Assembly: GCA_033807695.1 (NCBI GenBank)
Contig: CM066304.1
Location: 4,377,691 to 4,441,690 of the forward strand
Direction: 5' to 3'
From: Daedaleopsis sinensis
Lineage: Eukaryota > Basidiomycota > Agaricomycetes > Polyporales > Polyporaceae
Length of the DNA: 64,000 nucleotides
A program made the translations under genes and the position numbers. Shown here piece after piece: positions 47,824 to 59,020 of the stretch. Below the pieces are notes generated by a model. That model was not told the DNA's origin, did not search any database, and saw only the letters and a program-made list of their open reading frames with translations. Within the stretch, counting starts at the first letter, position 1. The number at the start of each line of letters is the position of its first letter.

Positions 47824-48522
47824 ATGTCCACGAACACGAACCCCACCTCTACCACGACCGCGGCGACGACTCGGACGGGAACGCAGCCGAGTCGCGGGAG
47901 CTCGATCGGCGCCGGGCTGGGCAGTGCAGTCAAGTGCGTACCTCCGTACGTTCCTCTCCCTTGCCCGTCTGACACCCGTTCTCTTCTCCGCAGGGGTGCC
48001 TTTGAGACCGTACAAGGTGAGTTCTCATACTGTCCGCCCGCAACACATCTCTACCCCTCGAGCCTCGGGCCGTCACGCAAGGCGGGCCGCGTGCTCGAAC
48101 GGCCCCGGCGGAGTCTCGCACCTGGCATCTCACTAGCAGGAGAACGTTGAACGAGGCACTGACCCGCCCTCCTCCCGCGCGCAGGCATCGGCAACAACAT
48201 CCGCGGGAACGCCCTCGACTTTGTCGACTCCGCAGCCGGCACGACCCACACCGACGGCGCCGCCCACCCCGCGACGGACCTCGGCCGCAGGCAGGCGGAG
48301 CAGGGCGTGCAGCGCATGGAGGCCGCCAAGCAGGGTACCACTGGCACCGCGACTGCTACTAGTACGACGACGGGTGCTCCGCCGACGGTGGGGTCGCGTG
48401 CGCCGCTTCCGCCACACGCATTGAATGGCTCGCTGCCTGTGGATGGCACTCAGGCTGCTGGTGGCTATGGGGGGACGGTTGGGAGTGACGGGATGGGCGC
48501 GCAGGTCCGGTCGAGTGTTTAA
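47824..48522 (+). CDS. Small protein of unknown function, 156 aa (paralogue 2)
   Basis: Exons 47824-47933, 47994-48016 and 48185-48522. A Thr/Ser-rich start is followed by GLGSAVKGAFETVQGIGNNIRGNALDFVDS, which aligns with QKLRGATEVVHGLGDNLRGHFMDAVDS of the 46.3-kb gene. The tail (TDLGRRQAEQGVQRMEAAKQG) matches HHGREEVERGMAKLTGG there. Exon 2 is again 23 nt, so the two are paralogues in tandem on one strand, with a tRNA between them. A TATATAAA box lies about 110 bp upstream at 47712. Function unknown. Confidence 0.8.
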
Positions 48523-49005
48523 GGTCCCTGTTGGAAGGAGTTCGCCCGTGAGTTGTCAACGTAGAAGTGTTTGTTGAATCTGTATTTTTAGCTGCCAGTG
48601 ATTCGCACATTGTCCTCTCGATCATCGTGCGGAATGGACCGAACTCGTGTTCGATTCTGAGTCGTGTGTGCATCAGAACCCCTCGGCCCTATCGGCGGGC
48701 AGAATGACATGCTCGAGAATGGGACGGAGATCGTTATGTACGTGCACTTCGCAGCAGTGACGATCTCCGTCCCGTCCCGTCGCGAGGTGCGTAGCCCGAA
48801 CGTAACGAGCAAGGACTATACCTGTTACGAGTACTGCGCTCGTGCATGACCAGTGCGCGGCGCGCCCGCGAGGAGGAAGAGGTCCCGACCTCCGGGCCCG
48901 GGCCTGTGCCTGCTGTTCAGCTCGCCGACGACGTGCATCGCGCTCTCTAGGACGAGCGCGATGCGAGCTGATGTCGTATGCACGGACACACGCTCGAGTA
49001 TACGT
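48523..49005. other. Intergenic up to the transposon edge
   Basis: No gene seen. Near 48720-48785 the sequence GGGACGGAGATCGT is followed about 40 nt later by its inverted form ACGATCTCCGTCCC, a potential long hairpin. Confidence 0.45.
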
Positions 49006-49020
49006 CATCTGCAAAAACCC
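49006..49020 (+). repeat. Left terminal inverted repeat of the transposon
   Basis: CATCTGCAAAAACCC, identical to the reverse complement of 56517-56531. It lies 500 bp beyond the stop codon of the DUF6532-like gene. Confidence 0.8.
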
Positions 49021-49520
49021 TCCTTGCTGATATACGCAGACTTGTACTATTATGCACAGATCTGTCGAATTAGTACAAATATGAATCGTCTAGCTTGAAT
49101 AGACAGATTGGCAAGGTTACCCTTTAGAATAGCAAGATCATTACTAATCAGCGATGGATGAGTGACAAGATACTGTAGTTCTTACGCAGTTCTAAGATGG
49201 AATAGTGTCACTCGACGATAGATGCACACATATCCAGTTTTGACAAGTGACGATGATTATTGCATTCGAGTACTATAGAAAGAGACTACTGCGGTGACAC
49301 TGCACTGAGATACCGGGAGCTAAATGAGAGTCAGAGGTTGAACTACGACCTCAGCATATGTGACTGCAATCATGAAGACTAAAGGGAGTGTAGTGATCGG
49401 ATGATACGTTCAGCTAGCTAGCTACAGTAAGAGGATGGTATTAGAGGAGTGAGATCATGATGAGAGGACTGGGATATATAGTCCGTCGAGCGGAAGTGAG
49501 CAGTGACAGTCGACTCTGAC

Positions 49521-52500
49521 CTACTCATCAGGCATGCCGTTGAAGTTAGTGATGGGCTCCTCATCATCATTGCCGCCGTTTCCGTCGGACTCGCTACACA
49601 CATGTATAAGCATACTGCCGATCAATTCGTTCATACACTTACCAGACGTCCAGATACAATTTATGCATGACGGAATGATATCGTTTGGCCTTCTTCGTCT
49701 TCAGCGAGGAGAGATACTCGATGTTCTTACGATATATTCCAGCAAATTGAGCACTGTCGAACTTAGAGGTGTCACCACGCGGCCGCGAGTAGTCGCCAAT
49801 GCATGCATATATCTGCGAATAAATTGAAATCCTGTGAGTACAACAGACAGGTAGCGTGACAACCCGAGACACGTACAGCAGTGGAGACGAGGGCGAGCAT
49901 CGCAGCAGGAATCTCTTTCTCATCGGGCCGATCGGAGATGGAAGATGTGAACTCGTCCATGAATCGAGAGCCATAGCTCTTGTTGGTACCAAAGAATGCT
50001 GCAGCGAGAGCATCACCCCAGATTGGGGAGGTATATGGCTCGGTATCCTGCACGGTTTCGTTCTGGGAGAGTGCAAGATTAATCAGCGAACTCGGCGGAG
50101 CGAAAGAGACACAATGGTGTGCGAGATTTACCTCGTAGTTGTGCGGGTAGATGTACAACAGCCGCTTCTGCAGCCAGGCCACCTTGGCGGAGTTTCCGCG
50201 CCGTAACCCATATGCCCCCCCAACGAGCTTGGCAACGTCCTCCTTGATGTTCTTCCGGAGGGTCGGAACACGCTGCACAACCTATGAACAGAATGAGTAC
50301 AAAGAACAGGAGATCAGGCGGAACTCACCATGGCGATGAGCTTCTTCGAATACGGACTGTCATCACGCTTCGAGAGGCGCCGACGAATATCGTTGTCGTT
50401 GAGTTCTCTCGCAGCACGAACAAGTGCATTGTGTCCATAGCTCGTTGACGTGTCGTGACTACCAGGAGCATCGGGGTATGAGTCGATCAAGCAAATATCA
50501 TGTGAGAGGATTGCCATTGCACGCCGTGAGACGGCTTGGACGCGCGGGTATTGAACCTTCAAGCCGAGCCGCCCGCTGCCAGGTGGTAGCACCAGATCGA
50601 TATTGTCCGCATCAGGGCTGTCTGGGTCATTGGCGGGGCAGTCTTCGTCCTCGTCTGCAATCTGGTCGACCTGCGAGATAGGGAAGATGTCGCTTAGGAA
50701 GCACATCATACAATAAATGTTATGTACCTTGGATGACTGGCGAGAACGCTTGATTCCTTTAGTTTTCTTCTCGTCTGCTTCAAGCCGAGTGTCTTCAGGG
50801 CCCCACTCAATATCCTGACAGGTTAACTATCTGTTAGCGTGACCGCGCGATAGGGCGAAGGAAAGAGTACCTCTCGTGCTCGTTTGCGCGGCACAGTCGG
50901 AGCTGAAGACATGTGGTGAGGTCATGAGATGATAGAGGCCCTGACAACACATCGCGCAGCTCACCAGCCTTTGACACTGCGGCACCCTTGCTCTGCTTAG
51001 CTTGTCCAACAGCTTCTTTGTTTCCGCTGCCGGTGACCGTGCTCCGGCTGTCGCCTCTGGCTTTTCGCGCAGTCTCATGTGTCTTGCTTTCGGTGGAGCT
51101 CTTCGTGGATTTGGACTTGCCACTGTGAGTCGACTTGATAGATCTACAGGTCACTAGCAGGTCTACTACCCCCATATCGAGTAGATAACTCACCGATTTG
51201 TCGGCATTTCGAGCAGCGTGCGATCGGGCGGTCTTCGGCTTCGCGCCCGGGCCCTCTGACCTCTTGTCAACTGATGGTTTAGGACGCTTCACAGGTAGGA
51301 CCTGTGAAGAGTGGTGAGTACCAGCTGACCGTCAGGCAAGAGTTACGGACTGGAGCTTCATCGTCCGAGGCTTCGCTGAGCACTGCCTTGCTACGCTTCT
51401 TAGGGCGTACGACGTGTTCGATGGCAGTTGTCTCCGGCTCGGAGTCATCGTCGGGAGGAACTGAACTGGGATCGTCGTTGTCGTCCTCGATCAGCTGTGC
51501 TGCCTGGCAGAGCGTAGCGGACGAGGTATGATGCAGAGAGCAAGAGCGGGAGTGGCGAGAGAGCGTGAGCAAGGAGGGAAACATTTCAGCGGCAATGAGC
51601 GTGCGATTCGAAGCGTACCTCTGCGTCAAACATCTCCTGAAGCGCACGGGGGTTCGATTTCTCTAGCTCCTCGAGCCCACTAGCATCAGACTTCTCCGCG
51701 TTCGACTCATCCTCCTCCTTCTCACTAGACGAGTTACCGTCGTCCCCTGAGTCTTCACCCTCGTCAGTTTTGGACGTGATATTCTTGGCTGGTTTCGATG
51801 CCGACTTCGGGGGTTCCTACCAGCAAGATGCAAGTGAGCTGGCAGACACCAAGACCCACGAGAGGTGAGTCCATCATCGGATAACTCACCGGAGCATGTC
51901 GGAGTACGTTGTCTGCACTTTGCGGAGTCAAATGCTTCGATGGAGTCTTAGTGATAGGCACAGGGGCATCTTCATGTTCGGATTCGGAGGTGCTGTGCTC
52001 CATATCTGGAGCAGTGTACTTCCGACTTGGCTTACGTTCGCTAGGCTTCGGCGCAGCGGCCGCATCTGAAATGAAATCATGAAGAGAACGTAACGCCAAA
52101 CGTGAGCTTTGATCTGCTGAGCTTCATTCTCTACAATGACGTACCGCCTTTTCCCTTCTTAGAAGAACCCGCCTTAACCTTCTTCTTGGGCTTGACGCTG
52201 TCGGTCGAGGCCGGCTTCCTACGGGCGGCGCCAGGGACCAGAGTCTGCCATACTAAAGTAAATAAGCCATTGGTGAGCTCGATGAATCAGTCGTACACAT
52301 TCTAATCAGAATAAGAGCTTACCAAGGTTGGCGTTGCTCTTAGACTTGCGCTCAGCTGCAAACACGCTGTCATCAGTAACACTATTCAATATGAAGAATA
52401 GAGCAAATAAAGCTTACCCCTAGCTGGCGGCGAATTGTCTGATGGTGAATGCTCACCGTTGTCGTCATCGTCCGAGTCGATGTTGTAGTGAGTCCGAACT

Positions 52501-52580
52501 ACCTTCGTGGAGACCACATTCTCGTCATCCGACTCCTCGGAGTCATCCGACTCGACTCGTTTCGCCTGACTCGGGGCCAT
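49521..52580 (-). CDS. DUF6532-like protein encoded inside the transposon, 715 aa
   Basis: Fifteen exons join in frame: 52580-52418, 52355-52323, 52252-52145, 52065-51890, 51816-51619, 51503-51351, 51301-51194, 51133-50965, 50902-50871, 50814-50728, 50670-50329, 50281-50132, 50062-49877, 49812-49643 and 49593-49521. The first 400 or so residues are disordered and charged: acidic ESDDSEESDDE and DSDDDD, and lysine-rich KPKKKVKAGSSKKGK, likely nuclear signals. The C-terminal part (VQYPRVQAVSRRAMAILSHDI, VPTLRKNIKEDVAKLVGGAY, YTSPIWGDALAAAFFG, EIPAAMLALVSTA, FAGIYRKNIEYLSSLK) has the look of DUF6532, a domain common in agaricomycetes with unknown role. It starts 243 bp from the transposase start, divergently, within the same inverted repeats. 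It may assist transposition or be captured cargo. Confidence 0.82.
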
Positions 52581-52823
52581 AGAGGGTGTGCCTCAAATGC
52601 TCTGCAGGAGCTGCCGGTGTGTAACTGATTAGGATCTTTAGATAGGGTAGGGTAGAGAGTGAGAAGGGGGGAAGTCGAACGGTGCCAGGAGATGGAAGGA
52701 AACGAGCGAGTTGGCGCCTAAACCTAGGTCGTGACGAATCTGTCACTACTGTCACTCACTCTGATTCCAGTGCCACTGCACACCTTCCTTGTCGCTTTAT
52801 TCTCGCGCTCGCGGACTCTCGCT
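52581..52823. promoter_or_regulatory. Bidirectional promoter of the transposon genes
   Basis: Only 243 bp separates the two divergent start codons, so both genes must share this region. It has no obvious TATA box and contains pyrimidine-rich runs on both strands. Confidence 0.55.
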
Positions 52824-55800
52824 ATGGCTCGGAAACACTGGCGGCCAACCAAACGCGCCTCCCGACAATGTCAAGGTTGCAAGCTCTGGTTCACGCCGAT
52901 CGGCCTCAACAGCCACTTGGATCAGACAACTCGCAAAGCATGCCTGACCTGGAGAGAAACTACTCGTCAAGGCGACCTCGAAACCGACTCGGAGTCGTCA
53001 GAGTCGTCGACTTCTGGGTCTCCTACTAGTACTACTCAGGCCAGCGCTACATCCTCTACCTCATCCTCCGACGAGTACCACTCCGAGTCCGAGACTTCTC
53101 GGGGTCGTACTAGTATTCCCAGCCCACCTCCCTCCGGGTCGACGCCATCGCCTCATCCGCACTCCTCCCGGGGCGATGACGAGGAGGCTGAGCCTCGATC
53201 CAACTCTGTCGAAGTATTTGAGCGCGACTTTTTCGGCCAGTACGATGCTGCTGACTGGGACGACTTTGACGAGTATGCCGGTGACAATGATCAATCGATC
53301 GGTGGTGGAGACGGCTCGATGGCAGATGGAGAAGGAGAAGAAGACATGGACTCACTGGCGGAGGGGGATGCGAGTGCCGAGGAAGAAGATGCCGATGAAG
53401 TCGAACAGGATGCGGACCACTACGAGAACGAAGCGGGCTGGGAGCCTCCTCCCGGGTCGTTCGATACAAACCTGAACGAGCGAGGATCCGCTGAAGGCGT
53501 TGAACATCCTGACGAGAATACTGCTGAGTCGGAGCCTGGTCTTGAACCGGGAGAACGCGAGGCTCGTGCGCGCGTACAAGAACACCTCCGGCAGCGGAAA
53601 ACACACATCGTTCCCTTCCCTGGTGTCTATGCCGGGGCTCCCCTTAATCAAGATCACTCGCCATCAGTCTACATGCAGTCTAAGGCGACCCTTGACGCAG
53701 CTGGCAAGAATCCCTATGCTCCATTCAGGTCGCGCATGGACTGGGACGTAGCTAAGTGGGCCAAAATGCGCGGCCCAGGGTCCACAGCCGTCACCGAGCT
53801 CTTGCAAATTCACGAGGTAAGTCTCTCGGATTGTTCATTCCCATTGCCGTCATCAATATCGAGCTTGTAGCTCGTGTCACTACTCGGGCTATCGTACAAG
53901 AACACACGCGAGCTCAACGCCATCATCGACGACGAGCTCCCCTCTGGACGGCCGCGCTTCACACGGCGAGAAATTGTCGTCGCTGGAGAGGCGTTTGAAG
54001 TTTTCTATCGCGACGTCATACAGTGTATCCGTGCACTATACGGAGACCCAGAGTTTGCGGGGATTCTTGTGTTCACTCCCGAGCGGCATTACGCCGACTC
54101 CGACCATACCGTGCGTGTCTACTTCGACATGCACACAGGTCGCTGGTGGTGGGATACGCAGGTACGAGCGTCCTCTCCTTGTACCTGTCACAATAGGTCG
54201 CTCAATCACGAGTATATAGAAAGAGCTTGAAAAACGAAAACCGGGTGCGACAGTTATTCCGGTCATCATATCATCGGACAAGACACAACTTACGGTCTTC
54301 GGTAACAAGACTGCATATCCAGTGTACATGACCATTGGAAACCTACCTAAGGATGTGCGACGAAAGCCTGCTCGTCGCGGGCAGATCCTCCTCGCATATC
54401 TCCCATCCTCTCGCCTCGAGCACATCACAAGCAAGGCCGCTCGTCGCCGTGCCCTCGCCAACCTTTTCCACAAGTGTATGACCCTTATATTGAAACCCCT
54501 CATCAACGCTGGCATCCACGGTATCTCTGTGACCAGCGGCGATGGTGTGACACGTCGCGGACATCCGATCTTCGCATTGTATATCGGCGACTACCCTGAG
54601 CAGCTGCTCGTCACCTGCTGCAAGAACGGAACCTGTCCTAAGTGTGACATCCCACGGAACGAAGTGGGGAGCACCACTGACGTGAACCGTCCGCTCCGCA
54701 GCCTCGAGAAAGTCCTTGACGCACTCAATCAAGTTAACGAGTCTGCAATCTCGTTCAACCGTGCATGTAGGGAAGCGGGCATCAAGCCAGTTATCCATCC
54801 GTTCTGGGAGAACCTCCCCTACGCGAACGTCTTCCGCGCGATCACGCCCGACATACTACACCAGCTATATCAGGGGGTCGTCAAACATCTCGTTGCATGG
54901 CTTAAAGAGGCCTACGGCGCAGACGAACTTGACGCCCGCTGTCGTAGACTCCCTCCCAATCACCAGATACATCTCTTTCTCAAGGGAATTACGACACTTC
55001 AAAGGGTCACTGGCAAGGAGCACGCTGATATCTGCCGCTTTCTACTTGGATTGATCCTTGGCCTTCCGCTTCCTGATGGGCTGTCACCTACCCGGCTCAT
55101 CCGTGCTGTGCGCTCGATGCTCGACTTCCTTTACCTCTCACGATATCCTGCCCATACATCCGACACTCTCGCACTTCTACAACAAGCTCTGCGCCGCTTT
55201 CATGCAGACAAGGCGATATTTGTTGATCTCGGTATCCGACTTCACTTCAAGCTGCCAAAGCTACACTCGCTCGATCACTACCCCATGTCAATCAAGTTGT
55301 TTGGAACCACCGACAACTACGACACTCAATACACGGAGCGCTTGCACATCGACTTTGCCAAGGATGCGTACCGGGCCACTAACCACCGCGATGAATTTCC
55401 GCAGATGACGCTTTGGCTCGAGCGGCGCGAGAAGGTTCTCCGTCACGATGCTTATATTGCATGGTGTCTTCGTCAGGTACCCATCACGAGCTTGTCGACC
55501 TTCACTTCGCATCCACACCTTGACATACCACCGTCATATACCCGTATCATCATGGCAAAGTGGCCAACCGTCAAGGGTCTTCACCTCGACCTCGCTGTCA
55601 CCCGATATGGAGCGCGATGGATCCAAGCTGCTCTCGCGCGCTTCATTGTTGCCTACCGGAACCCCTCCCTCACCCGTGCTGAGGTTGAGCGCGCTGCTAG
55701 TGGAATGACCTATCACTTCGTGACACTCCCGGTCTATCACAAAGTGAGGTTCGTTCTTGAGGACACCCAAGACCTTGGCATCATGGAAGCTACCCGGGAT

Positions 55801-56323
55801 GCAGTACATGCACGCCCTGCACGTCGTGACCGGCAAGGCAGGCATGTCCCGGCTCGTTTCGATACTGTGTTGGTTGGCGATGGAACTCCTCGAGGTGCTG
55901 GTGTCGAAGGTGCGCTGATTGTCTTGTCTGTGTCGACACTTATCTGACCGTGATACCACAGGCTACCGGGTGGGCAGAGTCCGCCTTCTATTTAAGCTGT
56001 CCAATCGTGCACGGAAGCAGCTTATCCCAAACATCATTGATCCAGGTCATTTGGCTTATATTGAGTGGTTCACAGAGTTTGCAGAGCCCAATGCCGTCCA
56101 TGGCTGCTACAAGGTCTCGAAATGCTACAACCGGGACAAGTCGCAGTTAGCAAGTGTTGTGCAGGTGAATATGCTTCGCAGAAGTTGTCATTTGCTCCCC
56201 ATCCCACCTCGACGTGATGGTTCAGTTCCTCGGGAATGGACTAGTAGTACAGTTCTCGATGCATGTGAGCACTTCTGGGTTAATCCGTTTAGTGATATGC
56301 ACATGTATATGTCTTTGTTCTAA
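52824..56323 (+). CDS. Plavaka-type transposase, 1,111 aa, intact
   Basis: Exons 52824-53816, 53871-54161, 54220-55909 and 55962-56323 join in frame with no lesion. An N-terminal zinc-finger-like motif, CQGCKLWFTPIGLNSH with a following Cys (C-x2-C-x12-H-x8-C), comes before a long acidic Ser/Glu region. The transposase body starts near PFRSRMDWDVAKWAKMRGP. It includes RVYFDMHTGRWWWDTQ, the segment PVIISSDKTQLT with an Asp fitting the RNase-H-type fold, TSGDGVTRRGHPIFALYIGD, CPKCDIPRNE, RAITPDILHQLYQGVVKHL and DTQYTERLHIDFAKDAYRA. These are hallmarks of the fungal Plavaka group in the EnSpm/CACTA lineage. The C-terminal domain closes with HFWVNPFSDMHMYMSLF. The intact frame plus intact terminal repeats suggest an element capable of transposition or only recently silenced. 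Confidence 0.9.
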
Positions 56324-56516
56324 TCACATTGTATGCAATCACATCTGTGCCATTATACAGTTTTTATACCCTACATCTGTGCAGATTGTTATGAGACTTC
56401 GCCGGTGTACACACGATTTGCACCTGAATAGTACAGAATTGTGAATATCTACATAATCTACATCCAACCTTGCAGATCATTACAGATGAGCGAAAACTTG
56501 TGCAGATCTGCAGGGG

Positions 56517-56531
56517 GGGTTTTTGCAGATG
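56517..56531 (-). repeat. Right terminal inverted repeat of the transposon
   Basis: GGGTTTTTGCAGATG, the exact reverse complement of 49006-49020. It is about 200 bp past the transposase stop. Confidence 0.8.
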
Positions 56532-57044
56532 GTCGCGGGAGCCAGATTATACCGTGTGGGTGGTTCCTGAGATCGCTAGGCTGAGGGGCGGCGGGTGTTA
56601 GGAACGGAAGCGAGAAGACAAAGAGGGGTGAGTACTCCAGGGAGAGTGAGCTGCCAGAGGAGACGAGGAGCGGCCAGTGGAGGAGAGCGGTCGGTCTGAA
56701 GGGAAGGAAAAGCTGACATGGTGTCTGAGTGTCGGTAGCATGGTGCCAGGAGCCTGGGCATACTTCTCCGCACGACGAGCTCCGTGGAACGCACCTTATA
56801 GCATTGCATTGGTGCACGTTGAAATCGAGTCGTCCACATAAATTTGAGCGCGAGTCCAGTGCGACTGGTGCGTCAGGTACAAGTGATAGAACATTTGTGG
56901 CGTTACTACATCAGCAAAATTCAAAAACGTCTGGAACCTCCTTTGGTCTGTATTAATGTCTTAAATTTGCCTATCAAGGCGTGGCAAGTCGGCAAGTAGG
57001 TTAAGATTATTCAATGCACCCTCTTCAAGGATGTTAAGAGGATA
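56532..57044. other. Intergenic, nothing recognised
   Basis: The first stretch beyond the transposon. No gene or repeat was recognised. Confidence 0.35.
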
Positions 57045-57480
57045 TTGGTCGATAAGTGTCAGCGTCATTAAGAAGCTCAAGAGCTTTGTGACCGATTAAT
57101 GCGACAAGTCTGATGTAAGGTAATTCAAGTCAACAAGTATCCAGGAAAGCCGCCCAGTCCAGACCATTCTCAGCGTACGAAGTCAATAAGTGACGGTGTC
57201 AGTAAGAAGCCTAAGAGCTTTCATGCTACAAGACTCGTTAAGACCCCCCTCTTGTCATGTAAGGCAATTTAAGTCTACAAGTATCCAGGAAAGTAAGGTA
57301 TTCCGCCCAGCCCAGACCGTTCTCAGCGCATCAAGTCTTTCTTAGCATTCAGACGTTAAGAAAAGCGGTCGCATCAAGAAAGTCCAAGAACTTTCAAGCG
57401 TTGTCAAGTCTACAAATTGCCAACATATTTCATATGTCCAATGCGGTCGCTCAGAACTAGACCACCTTCAAGTCGTTCTA
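57045..57480. repeat. Degenerate ~150-bp tandem repeats
   Basis: Two to three units share in order a TCAGyAAGAAGCyyAAGAGCTTT-like block (57067, 57202, weaker at 57376), CAAGTATCCAGGAAAG (57136 and 57275) and CCGCCCAGyCCAGACC (57151 and 57303), with CTCAGCG just after. They have no coding capacity. This is a typical subtelomeric decayed satellite. Confidence 0.65.
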
Positions 57481-57972
57481 TCTTTAAGGACCGTGTTGAG
57501 CAATTACTTTAAGCTTGAACAAGTTCCATTGAATCGACTACTCGTACCTGCAGGTATTCGAAAGCGAAATAGGTCATCGGCCAATCAGGCAGCAAGTCAA
57601 AGCGACCTCGGAAGAATGTCGATGTTATGAGAGTAGCGGGACTGAACCATATGCCATGTCGTTACCGCGCGAGTATGATGTGATTTGCGGATCCTCTCAG
57701 GAAATCTAATCATCCATATCAGCGAATAAGGAAGTCTCATGAAGGCGGCATGATGCTGGACTTACAATGCTTCTGCTATTAAACTTGCTATCCTCGTTCA
57801 TCGGAGCTAGAGAAATGACAACTCTGCCAGTCCATGATCGCTTCTAGTGTAAGTTGCGCGTTCTTGATTACGCTAGTTCACTAGAAAGCTGCGTCACCAG
57901 GCTGCTGAGCGTCCAGTACACTTCGTTCAATTTGCACAAGGCGCAATGGTTAGGCAAATCCATATTCATGTT

Positions 57973-58170
57973 TGGGTTAAAAGCTCACCGGAACAGCCGT
58001 TCGCAGCATGTGCGTGCGCACTCCAGCTGTGCAACATCTTGAGACCTTGAAAGTCGTCCAGGTCAGCCTCGATTACAGACGGATCGCTTTGGTGTGGGTT
58101 ATAGAGCTTACCGGGACTGCCGTTCGCAGCATGCGCATGCGCACTCCAGCTGTGCAACGTCTTGAAAGTC
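57973..58170. repeat. Two tandem copies of a ~124-bp unit
   Basis: A block running from GGGTTA through CCGTTCGCAGCATG and GCGCACTCCAGCTGTGCAAC to CTTGA occurs at 57973 and again at 58096 with few differences. No gene was identified. Confidence 0.75.
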
Positions 58171-58215
58171 ATCCGAGTCGACCTCTATTTGGTTTTCATT
58201 TGCGGCAAAAAGAGC

Positions 58216-58936
58216 CTAGTGTTATAATACTTAAAGTTAGGGGCTAACTACTAGCAGTTAGGTCACGGCCGGTCCAATTGTGAGGCAACCGCTGGGCGGA
58301 ACCCCACGGCCGGAGGGTCTGTAGCGAGCTGAGAAGTGTGGCTCGACACTGGAACAGGTGCCGTGATGTTAGGTCGCCTTGTCGCTGCTCGACGTCACCG
58401 GCCGTGCAAAAATAGCAAAGCTGAAATTTAGGGGTCACCTCACGGCCGGTCGCGTTATAAGACAACCACTGGTCAGAATGTCACGGCCGGCCACTTTGTC
58501 GCATCTCAAGATGTAGGGCTTGACACTGGTACAGGTGGTGTAGTGATTCATGCCCTGGTTGCCTCTCCACGCGACCGGCCGTGACAAAGTACCCAAATTT
58601 ACTAAGTGATTTTTCATCACGGCCGGTCGCATAGTGAGCTCAGACAGACATGAAATGGCATGGCTTCTGCACAGGTAGTAAGCCACAATGTGTTGCTTGA
58701 CACCGGTGCAGGTGGTGTGGTGATTGATGCGCTGGTTGCTGCTCAACGCGACCGGCCATGCAAAATTAATACCAGTCAGTTAGGAGGTCACCTCACGGCC
58801 GGTCGCGTTATAGGCCAACCACTGGTCAGAATGTCACGGCCGGCCACTTTGTCACATCTCAAGATGTATAGGTTGGCACTGGTGAAGATGGTGTGATGAT
58901 TCATGCCCTGGTTGCCGCTCTATGCCACCGGCCGTG
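58216..58936. repeat. Subtelomeric word-repeat, CACGGCCGG class: header plus four 143-bp units
   Basis: A header CTAGTGTTATAATAC (58216) and a small GTTAGGGGCTAAC palindrome precede four units at 58264-58406, 58441-58583, 58618-58760 and 58794-58936. Every unit is exactly 143 bp. Each begins with CACGGCCGG and ends with its inverted form CCGGCCGTG (CCGGCCATG in unit 3). Units 1, 2 and 4 have a further direct CACGGCCGG exactly 41 bases after the first. In unit 3 that position is degraded. Linkers are 34 bp, 34 bp and 33 bp. Confidence 0.85.
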
Positions 58937-59020
58937 CCAAAGGTGCAATGAAGACTACCTTTAAACTAAAGGTAAACTAGAAGTAGAGTGCAATCAAAGG
59001 CTTAGTAAATCAGGTTACAG

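Larger units (their letters stand above)
49006..56531. mobile_element. Complete Plavaka-type DNA transposon, about 7.5 kb
   Basis: The ends are CATCTGCAAAAACCC at 49006-49020 and its exact reverse complement at 56517-56531, with weaker matching for a further 15 bases inward. Both subterminal zones are rich in short CAGATCTG/TGCAGAT words, as usual for CACTA-lineage elements. A GT dinucleotide flanks both ends, compatible with a 2-bp target duplication, which is weak evidence. Inside are two divergent intact genes 243 bp apart: a DUF6532-like protein (minus) and the transposase (plus). Nothing else is inside. Confidence 0.8.

Noticed and set aside
58264..58936. CRISPR-like reading of the regular 143-bp units
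   Set aside because: Units are long, carry inverted ends, and lack short identical repeats with unique spacers. This is a eukaryotic chromosome with no cas genes.
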